Below, piece after piece: positions 29,959 through 37,251 of a stretch of 37,251 nucleotides of DNA. This DNA is from Pseudomonadota bacterium (GTDB lineage Bacteria > Pseudomonadota > Gammaproteobacteria > Burkholderiales > Gallionellaceae). The notes under the pieces were generated by a model that saw only the letters and a program-made list of their open reading frames with translations, did not search any database and was not told the DNA's origin. Every line of letters begins with the position of its first letter. The stretch's first letter is position 1. A program made the position numbers and the translations under genes. The stretch covers positions 1 through 37,251 of the forward strand of contig JAJXTH010000015.1 of assembly GCA_021783995.1 (NCBI GenBank), read 5' to 3'.

Positions 29959-31617
29959 TCAGGGCTTGCCGAAATGGATCGTGTAGCTCTTTTCCCCGGG
30001 GTGCAGCTTTCTTTCGCGGAAATAACAGGCGACGCCGTATCCGAGCTCGCACGCTTTCCTGAGGCTGCTGTCGGCGCAAACTTCATCACCCATCTTGCTG
30101 CATGCATCCGATCTTGCAACCATGGACTGAGCGTAATCGGGCTTGATCGAGATCGCCTGATCGAAGCTGGCCCTAGCTTCAGCGTAGCGCTTGAGGCGCA
30201 TCAGCGCCAGCCCCTTGCCGTTGATCGCAAGTACATATTTGTGCGAGAAACTGATCGCACGGTCGAAATCATTCAGCGCCTTTTGCGGATGATGGTCTGC
30301 AAGAAGCGCCGCACCGCGACTGTAGTACTGGCGCGCGCGCATCGGTGTTCTAACATCGTCATGTTCGGAGAGCCTTATCGCATCGTTCCACAATACATAA
30401 GATGAGTCGAAAGTCCTGAGCTTTTCATGGGTGAGCTCAGAAAGCACCGCTGCGACGGCAATGCCTGCGATCAACATTTGACGAGATTTGAGCCTGTTAA
30501 GCAGCAAAGGCATCGCTGAAAAGAGAAAAGGTGCCCAGAGATAACTCCGATATAGCACGAAGGGCTCCTGTATGCGGATCGATGCAAATTCGGTCGCGAA
30601 GAGCAGCGCGGGCGCCAGCATCGCGACTCCACGCAGCGCAGGCTTTCCCTTTCGCCAGACCAGAGAGCATCCTGCAAGACACCATGCGACAAAACAGGCA
30701 GCGGTAAGCCAGTATAAAGACATGCTCGGGGTGTCCACGATGGATTGCTGCATGTCGATCGACATCCGCGCTGGAATCGGCAACAGCCAAAGAAAGATAT
30801 ACTTGAAGAAATAAAGGGTCTGAGACAGTATGCTTACCAGATACAGGTTATGCGTAGGCTTTGAGTCGATTGCGAGCTGTGCCAGTATGTCGGCGGATTG
30901 CGGCTCGTAGATGGTTCCGATGATGGACTTGACCTGATAGACGACAGACAGTGAAAGAAAGGCATACGCGAAGAAGGTGAACGCGAGCCAGCGCCATGGC
31001 AGTTTGCGGTCGCGCAATGCTATTGTTAGCAGCATGGCCACAAAAGGAATCATCACGCTGAGTTCCTTGGAATAGAGCGCGAGATAGCAGAAAAGCACGG
31101 CCAGCAGAAACCAGCGGGGATTGCTGGACTCCATTCCGCGCAGATGTGCTGTCAGCATCAGCAGGCTGAACAGCGTGGCCATCAGGGTGCTGCGTTCGGC
31201 GAGATAGGCTGTCGCATAGATGGAAACAGGATGCACTAGGAAAATGAACGCCGAGACAGCCGCGATTGCATCAGAGTTCTTTGCTTCCGGTATGAGTGCG
31301 GAGTATAGTTTTTTCAGAAACAGGAAAAGCGCATTGACGGTCAGAATGTGCAGAACGAGATTGCCAATGCGAAAGAAGTGCATGACATCCTCGCCCAGCA
31401 AAACGCGAGGCACTGCGAATGTAAAGCATGGCCACCAGCGAGGAGTGGCAATATGGAATCCTGCACCACAGCGATACGCGTAATCGGTATCGAAATAATT
31501 GAAGTCGTCAAAGACCATCGGCGCATTCAGGTGCGGGATATAGAGCAGGACTCCAAGGATGCAGGAAACGATGAAGAAGAGCCAGGTTTTTGCATTCGAG
31601 GATTTGAATATGTCCAT
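29959..31617 (-). CDS. GT-C-type membrane glycosyltransferase with C-terminal TPRs
   Basis: A 552-residue polytopic protein from ATG 31617. TM1 (FFIVSCILGVLLYIPHL) is followed by NAPMVFDDFNYFDTD, a DD motif in the first outer loop as in PMT/TMTC/ArnT-like GT-C enzymes. About ten further membrane segments run to residue 400, with the motif FLVHPVSIYATAYLAERSTL typical of TMTC-like proteins. The C-terminal 150 residues hold about three TPRs (ARQYYSRGAALLADHHPQKA, then INGKGLALMRLKRYAEARAS and KPDYAQSMVARSDA). GT-C enzymes move sugar from a lipid carrier to protein at the outer face. Being convergent to pilA suggests a pilin glycosyltransferase (TfpW-like role), which is inference. No ribosome site is obvious. 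Confidence 0.78.
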   Translation of the reverse strand: MDIFKSSNAKTWLFFIVSCILGVLLYIPHLNAPMVFDDFNYFDTDYAYRCGAGFHIATPRWWPCFTFAVPRVLLGEDVMHFFRIGNLVLHILTVNALFLFLKKLYSALIPEAKNSDAIAAVSAFIFLVHPVSIYATAYLAERSTLMATLFSLLMLTAHLRGMESSNPRWFLLAVLFCYLALYSKELSVMIPFVAMLLTIALRDRKLPWRWLAFTFFAYAFLSLSVVYQVKSIIGTIYEPQSADILAQLAIDSKPTHNLYLVSILSQTLYFFKYIFLWLLPIPARMSIDMQQSIVDTPSMSLYWLTAACFVAWCLAGCSLVWRKGKPALRGVAMLAPALLFATEFASIRIQEPFVLYRSYLWAPFLFSAMPLLLNRLKSRQMLIAGIAVAAVLSELTHEKLRTFDSSYVLWNDAIRLSEHDDVRTPMRARQYYSRGAALLADHHPQKALNDFDRAISFSHKYVLAINGKGLALMRLKRYAEARASFDQAISIKPDYAQSMVARSDACSKMGDEVCADSSLRKACELGYGVACYFRERKLHPGEKSYTIHFGKP

Positions 31618-31853
31618 AGGTTGCTGCGCCACAATAATTGAGTATGTGCTCGAATTGTAATTCCGGAAACGACATGTCATTCGGTGATGATACGTCAAGC
31701 GGGAAAATTTAACTGGAGGTTTTGATTGCGTTCATTGGCCTATCCAGTGCCTTCGTTTCATAGCATAATTCAGGCGGAAAATCATTGCATCATCCGGGTT
31801 CGTCAGCGTTGTAACGTCGAATTGTATGGTTCTGCAGTTTTAGCGGAGGGAAT

Positions 31854-32183
31854 ATGTTTGCGAAATGGTTTGACGCCACTGAGGCGCAGGAGTTTGGCAG
31901 AAACCTTGCTGCGAAGTTTTCCGCTGCTTACCCAGTGATAGACCAGAAAAAAGAAGAGGCCAGCGGAAACAAGGAAGGGCTGCGAGCCAAAGTGGAGGAA
32001 AAGCAGAAGAAAGTTTTGAGCAGGCTGGTTCTTGAGGCAAATCAGTTTGCGAAATCAAACCCGCTCAACGTGTACAAGAAGGCGAAGCTCGGAAACGCAT
32101 TCAAGTGGGCATTGATGGAGATGGGATACGAGAAGGAATTTGTGGAACATCTGACCAAGGAAATAATTCTGGCCCTGAAATGA
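31854..32183 (+). CDS. Orphan 109-residue protein of a duplicated cassette
   Basis: A soluble, charged, probably helical protein (MFAKWFDATEAQEFGRNLAA at the start, KKEEASGNKEGLRAKVEEKQ in the middle). No membrane segment or known motif is visible and I do not recognise the family. A very good ribosome site, GGAGGGA, lies 2-3 bases before ATG 31854. The gene is 12 bases upstream of the TPR-sulfotransferase, so the two are cotranscribed. The last 24 codons occur again, diverged, at 34255-34326, in front of a second copy of the next gene's start. The two genes therefore travelled and duplicated as a unit, which argues that they work together. Confidence 0.75.
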   Translation: MFAKWFDATEAQEFGRNLAAKFSAAYPVIDQKKEEASGNKEGLRAKVEEKQKKVLSRLVLEANQFAKSNPLNVYKKAKLGNAFKWALMEMGYEKEFVEHLTKEIILALK

Positions 32184-32195
32184 CGAGCGCAAATT

Positions 32196-34346
32196 ATGTT
32201 TAACTGGTTCAGGAAAAATGCTCCGACTTTGAAAGAAGAGAAGGCGGCAGACGCGCGCACTTCTGAAAGCAGTTACGAGGGAAATCAGATTGCCGAGAGC
32301 AAAGCCTTGCTGAAGCAGGGCAATGCTTTTCTTGAAAGCGGCAGGCTGGACGAGGCTGCCGAATGTTACCGTCGCGCCATCGCGCAGAATCCAGATTATT
32401 CGGATGCCTATACCAACCTGGGTCATGTGTTGCAGAGACAGGGCAAGCTGGACGAGGCGATCCCGCTTTACCGCAAGGCTATTGAAATCACTCCTGATCA
32501 TTTGATGGCGCATCAGAACCTCGGATTTCTCCTGATGGGTCTGGGGCGGAGCGAGGCTGCAGAGGAAAGCTTGTGCCGGGTGGTTGCTCTCGCACCCGAG
32601 CATGTCGGTGCGTTGCACAATCTCGGCGTGATCGCAGCACAGCGAGGCGACTTTCCTCAGGCTGAGGCTCTGTTGTTCAAGGCGACGGAATTGCAACCGG
32701 GTGGTACGGGTGATCACGTGCTTGCCAAAGCCGACATATACTTTCATCTGGGCGACGAAGCTTCTGCTCTGGGTAAATATGAGGAAGCAGTCTCATTTTA
32801 TCAGAAGGCAATCAAGCGCAATCCCGGGCATGTATTTGCTCATGTGAATATTGCCATCGCGCTGCTGGAACTGGGGCTGTACGATGAGGTGGAAACTTAT
32901 TCCAGAAAGGCCATTGCTCTTGCACCTGAAACCTATGAGGCATACAACAACCTCGGTGCGGCTTTTCACAAACGAGGACAGTATGCAGAAGCGTACTCCT
33001 GTTTTCGGCGTGCACTCGAGATCAAGCCCGATTGCGTCGATACGTTATGCAATCTGGGCGAAACATGCACGTTATCGGGAAAATTCGATGAAGCAGCTTC
33101 ATGCTATCGAAGGGCATTGGAAATTAAGCCGGATCATGTGCTGGCAATGATCTGTCTGGGCAAGGATGCCATCAACAAGGGGCGCTTCGATGAGGCAAAT
33201 GATTATTTCCAGCGCGCGTTGAGCATAGATCCCGATTCTCCTGTTGCATGGGCCGCACTTGTTGATTTACGCAAGATGACGCCTGAGGACGGCGAATGGC
33301 TATCGACTGCAGAAAGACTCGTGAAAAAGGGTTTGCCCGTCATTTACGAGTCATACCTCCGTTTTGCAATGGGAAAATATTGCGATGACGTGAAGCATTA
33401 TGACGAAGCATTTGCGCACTACTTCCGCGCAAATGAACTCTCCAGGTCGATGATGCCCAGATACGACCGGAAGAAACAGACGCAGCTAGTAGACGACCTG
33501 ATTAAAGCATATGGTTGGGATCAGGTAAACAGAGTGCACAAGGGCTCTTCCTCGTCCGCACGTCCGGTGTTCATTGTTGGCATGCCGCGTTCAGGGACTT
33601 CGCTGCTTGAACAGATCATCGCGTCGCATCCGGAAGCATTGGGGGCCGGAGAATTGCTTTATTTCAACGATGCTTTTAATAGTCACGAAGAAATGGTGCG
33701 CAATGCACGGCTTGAAGAATCGCTGCTGAGTGAGTTGGCAAATAAATACCTTCAGCTACTTTCCGGATTTTCTGAAGATGCCAAAATTGTAGTGGATAAA
33801 ATGCCGATCAATTTTCTGTGGCTGGGTCTGATACACGCGGTTTTTCCGAATGCGCGCATCATTCACACACAGCGCAATCCTGTGGATACCTGCCTTTCGA
33901 ATTATTTTCAGAATTTTTCTGCCGCCTATAGTTTTACTAGTGATCTTGCGGATTTGGCGCATTACTATGGTGAGTATCGCCGCCTGATGTCTCATTGGCG
34001 CAAGGTTCTTCCATCAAATGTGTTTCTGGAGGTTGCATACGAGGAATTAACACAGGATCAGGAAAAATGGAGTCGCGCGATTATTGAATTCATTGGGCTG
34101 GACTGGGATGAGCGCTGCCTGAACTTCCATCAAACGGAACGTCAGATGGCAACTGCCAGCAACTGGCAGGTCAGGCAGAAGATGTACAAAAGCTCCGTTG
34201 AGCGTTGGCGCAACTATGAGAAATTTGTCGGGCCATTGATCGGTCTTCTTGATTTTGATGGAGAAGGGGGTGAAGGCGGAATTTGTGGAGCAACTGACCA
34301 AGGAAGTTATCCTGGCTCTGAAATGACGAATACAAACGATGTTTAA
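32196..34346 (+). CDS. TPR-sulfotransferase fusion protein, aberrant C-terminus
   Basis: A 716-residue protein. Residues about 35-360 hold nine or so TPRs (QGNAFLESGRLDEAAECYRR, NLGHVLQRQGKLDEAIPLYR and so on). Residues about 456-688 are a sulfotransferase: PVFIVGMPRSGTSLLEQI (PAPS 5'-phosphosulfate loop, 457-474) and IIHTQRNPVDTCLSNYF (3'-phosphate site, 555-571). It should move sulfate from PAPS to a protein or glycan; TPRs may select the substrate. Proteins of this design include tyrosyl-sulfotransferase-like ones. The natural end appears to be near LIGLLDFDG; the last 29 codons read out of frame through a duplicated segment (from 34255) to a chance stop. Domain integrity looks complete, so activity may survive. 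Confidence 0.88.
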   Translation: MFNWFRKNAPTLKEEKAADARTSESSYEGNQIAESKALLKQGNAFLESGRLDEAAECYRRAIAQNPDYSDAYTNLGHVLQRQGKLDEAIPLYRKAIEITPDHLMAHQNLGFLLMGLGRSEAAEESLCRVVALAPEHVGALHNLGVIAAQRGDFPQAEALLFKATELQPGGTGDHVLAKADIYFHLGDEASALGKYEEAVSFYQKAIKRNPGHVFAHVNIAIALLELGLYDEVETYSRKAIALAPETYEAYNNLGAAFHKRGQYAEAYSCFRRALEIKPDCVDTLCNLGETCTLSGKFDEAASCYRRALEIKPDHVLAMICLGKDAINKGRFDEANDYFQRALSIDPDSPVAWAALVDLRKMTPEDGEWLSTAERLVKKGLPVIYESYLRFAMGKYCDDVKHYDEAFAHYFRANELSRSMMPRYDRKKQTQLVDDLIKAYGWDQVNRVHKGSSSSARPVFIVGMPRSGTSLLEQIIASHPEALGAGELLYFNDAFNSHEEMVRNARLEESLLSELANKYLQLLSGFSEDAKIVVDKMPINFLWLGLIHAVFPNARIIHTQRNPVDTCLSNYFQNFSAAYSFTSDLADLAHYYGEYRRLMSHWRKVLPSNVFLEVAYEELTQDQEKWSRAIIEFIGLDWDERCLNFHQTERQMATASNWQVRQKMYKSSVERWRNYEKFVGPLIGLLDFDGEGGEGGICGATDQGSYPGSEMTNTNDV

Positions 34347-34398
34347 CTGGTTCAGAAAAAATGCTCCGGCTCCGAAAGAAGAGAAGACGGCCGACGTT
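34255..34398 (+). repeat. Partial second copy of the orphan/TPR-sulfotransferase junction
   Basis: It aligns without gaps to 32112-32255, offset 2143 bases. It contains the end of an orphan-protein paralogue (MEKGVKAEFVEQLTKEVILALK, stop 34324-34326) and the first codons of a TPR-sulfotransferase paralogue from ATG 34339. In the first 58 bases from that ATG, 52 are identical. The copy begins at TTGATGGAG, shared by both places. Confidence 0.88.
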
Positions 34399-34488
34399 CG
34401 CTCACCTGCCGAAGTGCGTAGGTATGGACGAACGGCGCACAGGCGATGCAGAAGAAGATCGCCTTGCTTTCGACGAGTTATGGTCGTA
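34339..34488 (+). pseudogene. Truncated TPR-sulfotransferase paralogue start
   Basis: MFNWFRKNAPAPKEEKTADV matches the start of the 716-residue protein (MFNWFRKNAPTLKEEKAADA) and then diverges at about 34398. From there to 34488 a different, unidentified frame reads MDERRTGDAEEDRLAFDELW and stops with TAA 34486-34488. I read this as the break point of a deletion or insertion that removed the rest of the paralogue and left the tail of an unknown gene before the toxin-antitoxin operator at 34491. Confidence 0.65.
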
Positions 34489-34490
34489 AA

Positions 34491-34516
34491 GTGTCATTCA
34501 TATAAAAATATGACAC
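34491..34516. promoter_or_regulatory. Nested palindromic operator of the AbrB-VapC pair
   Basis: Outer arms GTGTCAT (34491-34497) and ATGACAC (34510-34516); inner arms TCATAT (34498-34503) and ATATGA (34508-34513). The right halves overlap. The site ends next to the AAGGAG ribosome site (34517-34522) of the antitoxin gene. Role inferred from position. Confidence 0.65.
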
Positions 34517-34528
34517 AAGGAGATATAT

Positions 34529-34783
34529 ATGTCACCAATAGCCGTCAATATCACACAGGGCGGAAGAATTGTCATTCCGGCAGAGATGCGCCAGAAGATG
34601 GGGGTCGGCATCGGCGATCAGGTGCTGTTAAGCTGGTCGGACGATACCCACGAACTGCGCATTGCCACCCGTAAACAGCGGTTGCAACATGCGCTTGATC
34701 TGGTCAGGCGGTATGCAACAGCCACCGATTCCGTGGTGGAGGAGTTGATCCGCGAGCGGCGACAGGCAGCAACCGATGAGTAA
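34529..34783 (+). CDS. vapB: AbrB/MazE-fold (SpoVT-like) antitoxin
   Basis: An 84-residue antitoxin with a swapped-hairpin AbrB N-terminus: VNITQGGRIVIPAEMRQKMG followed by IGDQVLLSWSDDTHELRIAT. The C-terminal helix (SVVEELIRERRQAATDE) should bind the toxin. AAGGAG precedes ATG 34529 by 6 bases. It overlaps the PIN toxin gene by 8 bases. Autorepression through the palindrome at 34491-34516 is likely. Confidence 0.92.
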   Translation: MSPIAVNITQGGRIVIPAEMRQKMGVGIGDQVLLSWSDDTHELRIATRKQRLQHALDLVRRYATATDSVVEELIRERRQAATDE

Positions 34784-35168
34784 GGTGGTATTGGATACGT
34801 CGGCGGTACTGGCTTATCTGTTTCAGGAAGCCGGTGCAGATAAAGTCGCTCCCGTATTGGAAACAGCTTCAGGGATAATCTCCAGTGTGAATTACGCCGA
34901 GCTTGTCGGCAAGCTGATAGATCATGGCATGCCTGTGGCGATCATTCGTGAAACGCTGTCTGGTTTGGAGCTGGAGACGGTTGATTACGATGAAACTCAG
35001 GCATTTTTAAGCGGGGAGCTTCGCGCAGCAAGCAAGCCTTTTGGTTTGTCGCTGGGTGATCGGGCGTGTCTGGCATTGGGCGTCATCAAGCAGTTGCCCG
35101 TGCTGACGGCAGATCGCGTCTGGCTGAGTCTGCCGGTACAGACGGAAGTGCGTGCGATTCGTGGCTAG
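34776..35168 (+). CDS. vapC: VapC-type PIN-domain toxin (AbrB-linked subfamily)
   Basis: A 130-residue PIN RNase: VVLDTSAVLAYLFQEAGADK at the start (first Asp), ISSVNYAELVGKLIDHGMP (Glu), GLSLGDRACLALGVIKQLPV (Asp of the LSxGDRAC motif typical of AbrB-linked PIN toxins) and LTADRVW. The Mg site is complete. A relic of a brnT gene continues in the same frame directly after its stop codon (35166-35168), which marks a recombination seam. Confidence 0.93.
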   Translation: MSKVVLDTSAVLAYLFQEAGADKVAPVLETASGIISSVNYAELVGKLIDHGMPVAIIRETLSGLELETVDYDETQAFLSGELRAASKPFGLSLGDRACLALGVIKQLPVLTADRVWLSLPVQTEVRAIRG

Positions 35169-35258
35169 CTTGCCTTATTGATCTGGCGACATGAAGTTTT
35201 TCGCATCATTTCTGTTCGTCGTTCACGAACCGAGGAGGTAGCGCTTTATGAAAGCTAA
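35169..35258 (+). pseudogene. 3' remnant of a BrnT-like toxin gene
   Basis: Reading in the same frame as the vapC stop, 35169-35258 gives WRHEVFRIISVRRSRTEEVA and then LYES stop. This is the standard end of BrnT toxins (RIISARRATxxERxxYE). The remaining 70 or so residues are missing. It overlaps the start of a truncated antitoxin by 11 bases, keeping the geometry of a BrnT-antitoxin pair. Confidence 0.7.
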
Positions 35259-35286
35259 AAAATTTGAACAGCAGTTTGACAGTTGA
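35248..35286 (+). pseudogene. Truncated antitoxin gene start, 12 codons
   Basis: ATG 35248, preceded by GAGGAGGT (35232-35239), encodes MKAKKFEQQFDS and then TGA. MKAxxFxxxFDxG is the usual N-terminus of CopG/BrnA-like antitoxins linked to BrnT. The ribosome site is excellent, but the gene is cut after codon 12. It fits with the brnT remnant it overlaps. Confidence 0.65.
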
Positions 35287-35317
35287 CTCTGCTGTTTGCT
35301 ATCCAAATCAATCGAAG

Positions 35318-35334
35318 TTATACTTTAATATAAT
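35318..35334 (+). promoter_or_regulatory. mazEF promoter and operator candidate
   Basis: TTATA-CTTTAA-TATAA inverted repeat (35318-35333) overlapping a perfect -10 TATAAT (35329-35334). The -35 is poor. It lies 23 bases before the mazE start, whose ribosome site is GGAGAG. Confidence 0.55.
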
Positions 35335-35356
35335 TCAAATTTGATGGAGAGATATC

Positions 35357-35614
35357 ATGCACACCACGAATCTGCGCAAGGTCGGCGGCTCGGTCATGCT
35401 GGCTGTCCCTCCTGCATTCCTTGATCAACTGCACTTGCAAGCCGGAAACACTGTAGGTCTGGCCGTCACGGATGGCCGCCTGGTAGTCGATCCTAAGCCG
35501 CGGACGCGCTACACGCTCGCCGAGTTGCTTGCAGCTTCCGACTATTCGCAACCACAACCGGCTGAAGAGCGTGAGTGGGTCGATGCGCCTGCCGTGGGCG
35601 GCGAGTTGATATGA
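35357..35614 (+). CDS. mazE: MazE/PemI/ChpS-type antitoxin
   Basis: An 85-residue antitoxin: TTNLRKVGGSVMLAVPPAFL then GNTVGLAVTDGRLVVDPKP is the MazE/AbrB hairpin fold; the acidic tail (AEEREWVDAPAVGGELI) is the MazF-binding part. GGAGAG lies about 7 bases before ATG 35357. The stop overlaps the mazF start (ATGA). Repression through the AT-rich inverted repeat at 35318 is likely. Confidence 0.92.
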   Translation: MHTTNLRKVGGSVMLAVPPAFLDQLHLQAGNTVGLAVTDGRLVVDPKPRTRYTLAELLAASDYSQPQPAEEREWVDAPAVGGELI

Positions 35615-35937
35615 ACCGTGGCGACATTTATCTGGTTTCGCTTGACCCAACCGAAGGGCGCGAACAGCGTGGAAGCCGCCCTGTTCTGGTCGTATCTCCG
35701 GGCGAGTTCAACGAAGCGACCAGATTGCCGGTAATCTGCCCGATCACGAGCGGCGGGGATTTTACACGTCGCATTGGGTTTGCTGTCCCCATCACCGGCA
35801 TCGGGACGACGGGTGTTGTCCGCTGCGATCAGCCTCGGGTGCTTGATCTTGCCGCTCGAAAGGCGCACAAGGTGGATACCTTGCCAGCATCCATCATGGA
35901 CGAAGTATTGGCAAGGCTCGCTCCAATTTTCGAGTGA
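35611..35937 (+). CDS. mazF: MazF/PemK-type mRNA interferase
   Basis: A 108-residue toxin: MNRGDIYLVSLDPTEGREQR then GSRPVLVVSPGEFNEATRLP, ICPITSG and VVRCDQPRVLDL are the conserved MazF/PemK blocks, including the Arg-rich loop and Ser/Thr needed for sequence-specific RNA cleavage. The cut site cannot be read from sequence. ATG 35611 overlaps mazE by 4 bases. Codon use (0 ATA, 5 ATC, 3 ATT for Ile) differs from the backbone genes and supports horizontal gain. Confidence 0.94.
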   Translation: MNRGDIYLVSLDPTEGREQRGSRPVLVVSPGEFNEATRLPVICPITSGGDFTRRIGFAVPITGIGTTGVVRCDQPRVLDLAARKAHKVDTLPASIMDEVLARLAPIFE

Positions 35938-35980
35938 ATTGCACTGCGGCGATCCTCGCAAAGGCGATGGTCTTGCCGAT

Positions 35981-36017
35981 GTGGCCGGCCGGTCTGGCCA
36001 CTATCTTATCTTTTTTT
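35981..36017 (+). terminator. Terminator between mazF and the convergent J-domain gene
   Basis: GTGGCC (35981-35986) / GGCCAC (35996-36001) hairpin with a 9-base GC-rich loop, then TATCTTATC and seven T to 36017. The T-run overlaps the last codons of the minus-strand gene (Lys-rich AAA codons), an economical shared end. Confidence 0.6.
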
Positions 36018-37214
36018 ACCGGGTTTTTTTCGTCGCGCAGGTGCTGCTGGCGCAAAAACATCCTGCAGATAACTCAGGTCATCAAATTCATCATGGCGCA
36101 CATAGGGTTTCGCCGCTTTCAGGCTGGCAGCGAGCTTGCTGGAATCCTTGAAATCCTCAAGATCATCCTTGACCTGAACGATCATCGCTTCCAGGCGAGC
36201 GAGTTCATCGCCCAAGGCGCGATCGACCATGTCCGGAGTCAAGTGTCGCGCATAGGGCACCAAACGCATGAATGGTGCAATGACTGAATCGGTCTCCGCT
36301 TTCAATTCGGCCAGTTGCTCCTTCAATATCTGGTTGTAGTGAGCCAGACGCTGCACAGGAAGTGTCGCCAGATGTTCGGCATCGATCTGCTCTATTTCCA
36401 GCTGGATGTTGAGCAGTGTCAGCAAGTCGCCAGCTTCGTAAGCCTGATTGACCCGTTGCATCTGCTCGGTTCGTTGCTGTCGGACAGCGTGATCAGTCTC
36501 ACGGTCGGGGTGGAGCGCGCTCGCCAGCTTGCGATAGACTTCCCGCACAGACTGACTGATTTCCCTGGCTGCCTGTTCGCGTTTGGCATCAGCCTCCTCT
36601 GCCTTGCGCGTCTTGTGCTTTTTGGCCTGTCGTTGCTCGCGTTCCTGCTGTTGCTGAAATGCGCGGGCATGCAGTTCCTGCTCAGCCTTGACAAGCAATT
36701 CTTCCAGGTTGCTGGCACTGTATTCGTCGCCGAGATCTATACCCAGGATATTCTCGACCATGTCCTGCGACAGCGCCATGCTGAATTCCTGATCTTCGGC
36801 GTAGGTCAGATCGTTGTACTTGTCGTGTATGGCCTCCAATGCGCTGTCCGGTTTCTCATCCAGCAACTCCTGGATCAGACCAACCAGAAGCTGCTGCAAT
36901 TGGGCGCGTTGACGCTTTCCGCGTAAGCGACCTGGCTGGGACAAAATGTCGTCAAATAGCAAAGCCAGATTTTGCCGGTATTGCCAAAGCTGATCATGTA
37001 GCGGTATCAGTTCGCCGCTGACCCGCTGGTTGTAGCGGGGAAGATAATCATGCCATAGCTTGAACGAGGCGCGCTGCTGTTCAATGCGAGTCACTAAACG
37101 CTGGAAGGTCGCCTGGGCCTTGTCGGTGGGCTTTGCGCGATCCAGGACCTCAACAACGCTAAGCGTCTTTTCAGATCCTTCGTCGAATAGGGAAGACTGT
37201 CTGGGAGTGGCCAT
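36006..37214 (-). CDS. J-domain coiled-coil protein
   Basis: A 402-residue soluble protein. Residues about 180-222 are a Gln/Glu/Lys/Arg-rich coiled coil (HARAFQQQQEREQRQAKKHK). It is followed by a J-domain-like segment (about 218-275): REVYRKLASALHPDRETD with the HPD motif at 235-237, then QMQRVNQAYEAGDLLTLLNI. HPD stimulates Hsp70/DnaK ATPase, so it is probably a DnaK co-chaperone of class C type. The N-terminal part (40-160) is helical and unassigned; the C-terminus is basic (RRKKPGKKR). Its client is unknown. It converges with mazEF and starts near the window edge. Confidence 0.85.
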   Translation of the reverse strand: MATPRQSSLFDEGSEKTLSVVEVLDRAKPTDKAQATFQRLVTRIEQQRASFKLWHDYLPRYNQRVSGELIPLHDQLWQYRQNLALLFDDILSQPGRLRGKRQRAQLQQLLVGLIQELLDEKPDSALEAIHDKYNDLTYAEDQEFSMALSQDMVENILGIDLGDEYSASNLEELLVKAEQELHARAFQQQQEREQRQAKKHKTRKAEEADAKREQAAREISQSVREVYRKLASALHPDRETDHAVRQQRTEQMQRVNQAYEAGDLLTLLNIQLEIEQIDAEHLATLPVQRLAHYNQILKEQLAELKAETDSVIAPFMRLVPYARHLTPDMVDRALGDELARLEAMIVQVKDDLEDFKDSSKLAASLKAAKPYVRHDEFDDLSYLQDVFAPAAPARRKKPGKKR

Positions 37215-37251
37215 GTAGTGAATTTTGTTCGATATCTTGTAACATTGTCCT

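Overview
The window comes from a GC-rich betaproteobacterium, most likely of the Nitrosomonadales/Gallionellaceae type. The evidence is a ubiJ-ubiB pair, a yeiE/yeiH-like pair, ppsR-ppsA joined to sucCD, a sigma-54 promoter in front of a type IV pilin, and many c-di-GMP proteins. The genus is inference. The backbone genes share an unusual trait: the isoleucine codon ATA is common while ATT is nearly absent (sucD: 12 ATA, 16 ATC, 0 ATT). This helps to separate resident genes from imported ones such as mazF (0 ATA).

Layout. 1-164 is the tail of a GGDEF protein. 214-2261 is a divergent LysR regulator/YeiH transporter pair, followed by a terminator and a broken PIN toxin gene. 2638-5845 (minus) carries ubiB, ubiJ, a small membrane protein and an RluA-type pseudouridine synthase. 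5893-10994 is a signalling block: a lone receiver, a 971-residue BarA-like hybrid kinase and a REC-GGDVF-EAL protein. Two tRNA genes (Lys-TTT, Thr-TGT) follow behind a consensus promoter. 11562-12075 is a brnT/brnA toxin-antitoxin pair, then a cyclic-nucleotide-binding protein, purU and a zinc-sensor (CZB) diguanylate cyclase on the minus strand.

15118-21208 (plus) holds a tiny exported or membrane protein, a YgjP-like metallopeptidase, ppsR-ppsA and sucC-sucD, that is, PEP synthesis with its own switch next to a TCA-cycle step. 21274-27192 is a compact same-strand run: TerC-type membrane protein, universal stress protein, PP2C phosphatase, twin-FHA protein, metallo-beta-lactamase-fold phosphodiesterase and a GAF-MshEN-PilB/GspE-type ATPase. 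I consider this the best candidate for a poorly described system: a phosphorylation- and cyclic-nucleotide-linked control module attached to a secretion or pilus ATPase.

27224-37214 is an accessory zone rich in toxin-antitoxin modules: RHH/VapC, Phd/VapC, DinJ/YafQ, AbrB/VapC and MazE/MazF, plus a brnT/antitoxin relic. Most have a visible palindromic or repeated operator. Inside it lies a pilin locus: pilA with a near-perfect sigma-54 promoter and a 7-bp tandem repeat of TGTC half-sites, a convergent GT-C-type membrane glycosyltransferase with TPRs, an orphan 109-residue protein, and a TPR-sulfotransferase whose 3' end is fused to a partial second copy of the same cassette. A J-domain coiled-coil protein closes the window.
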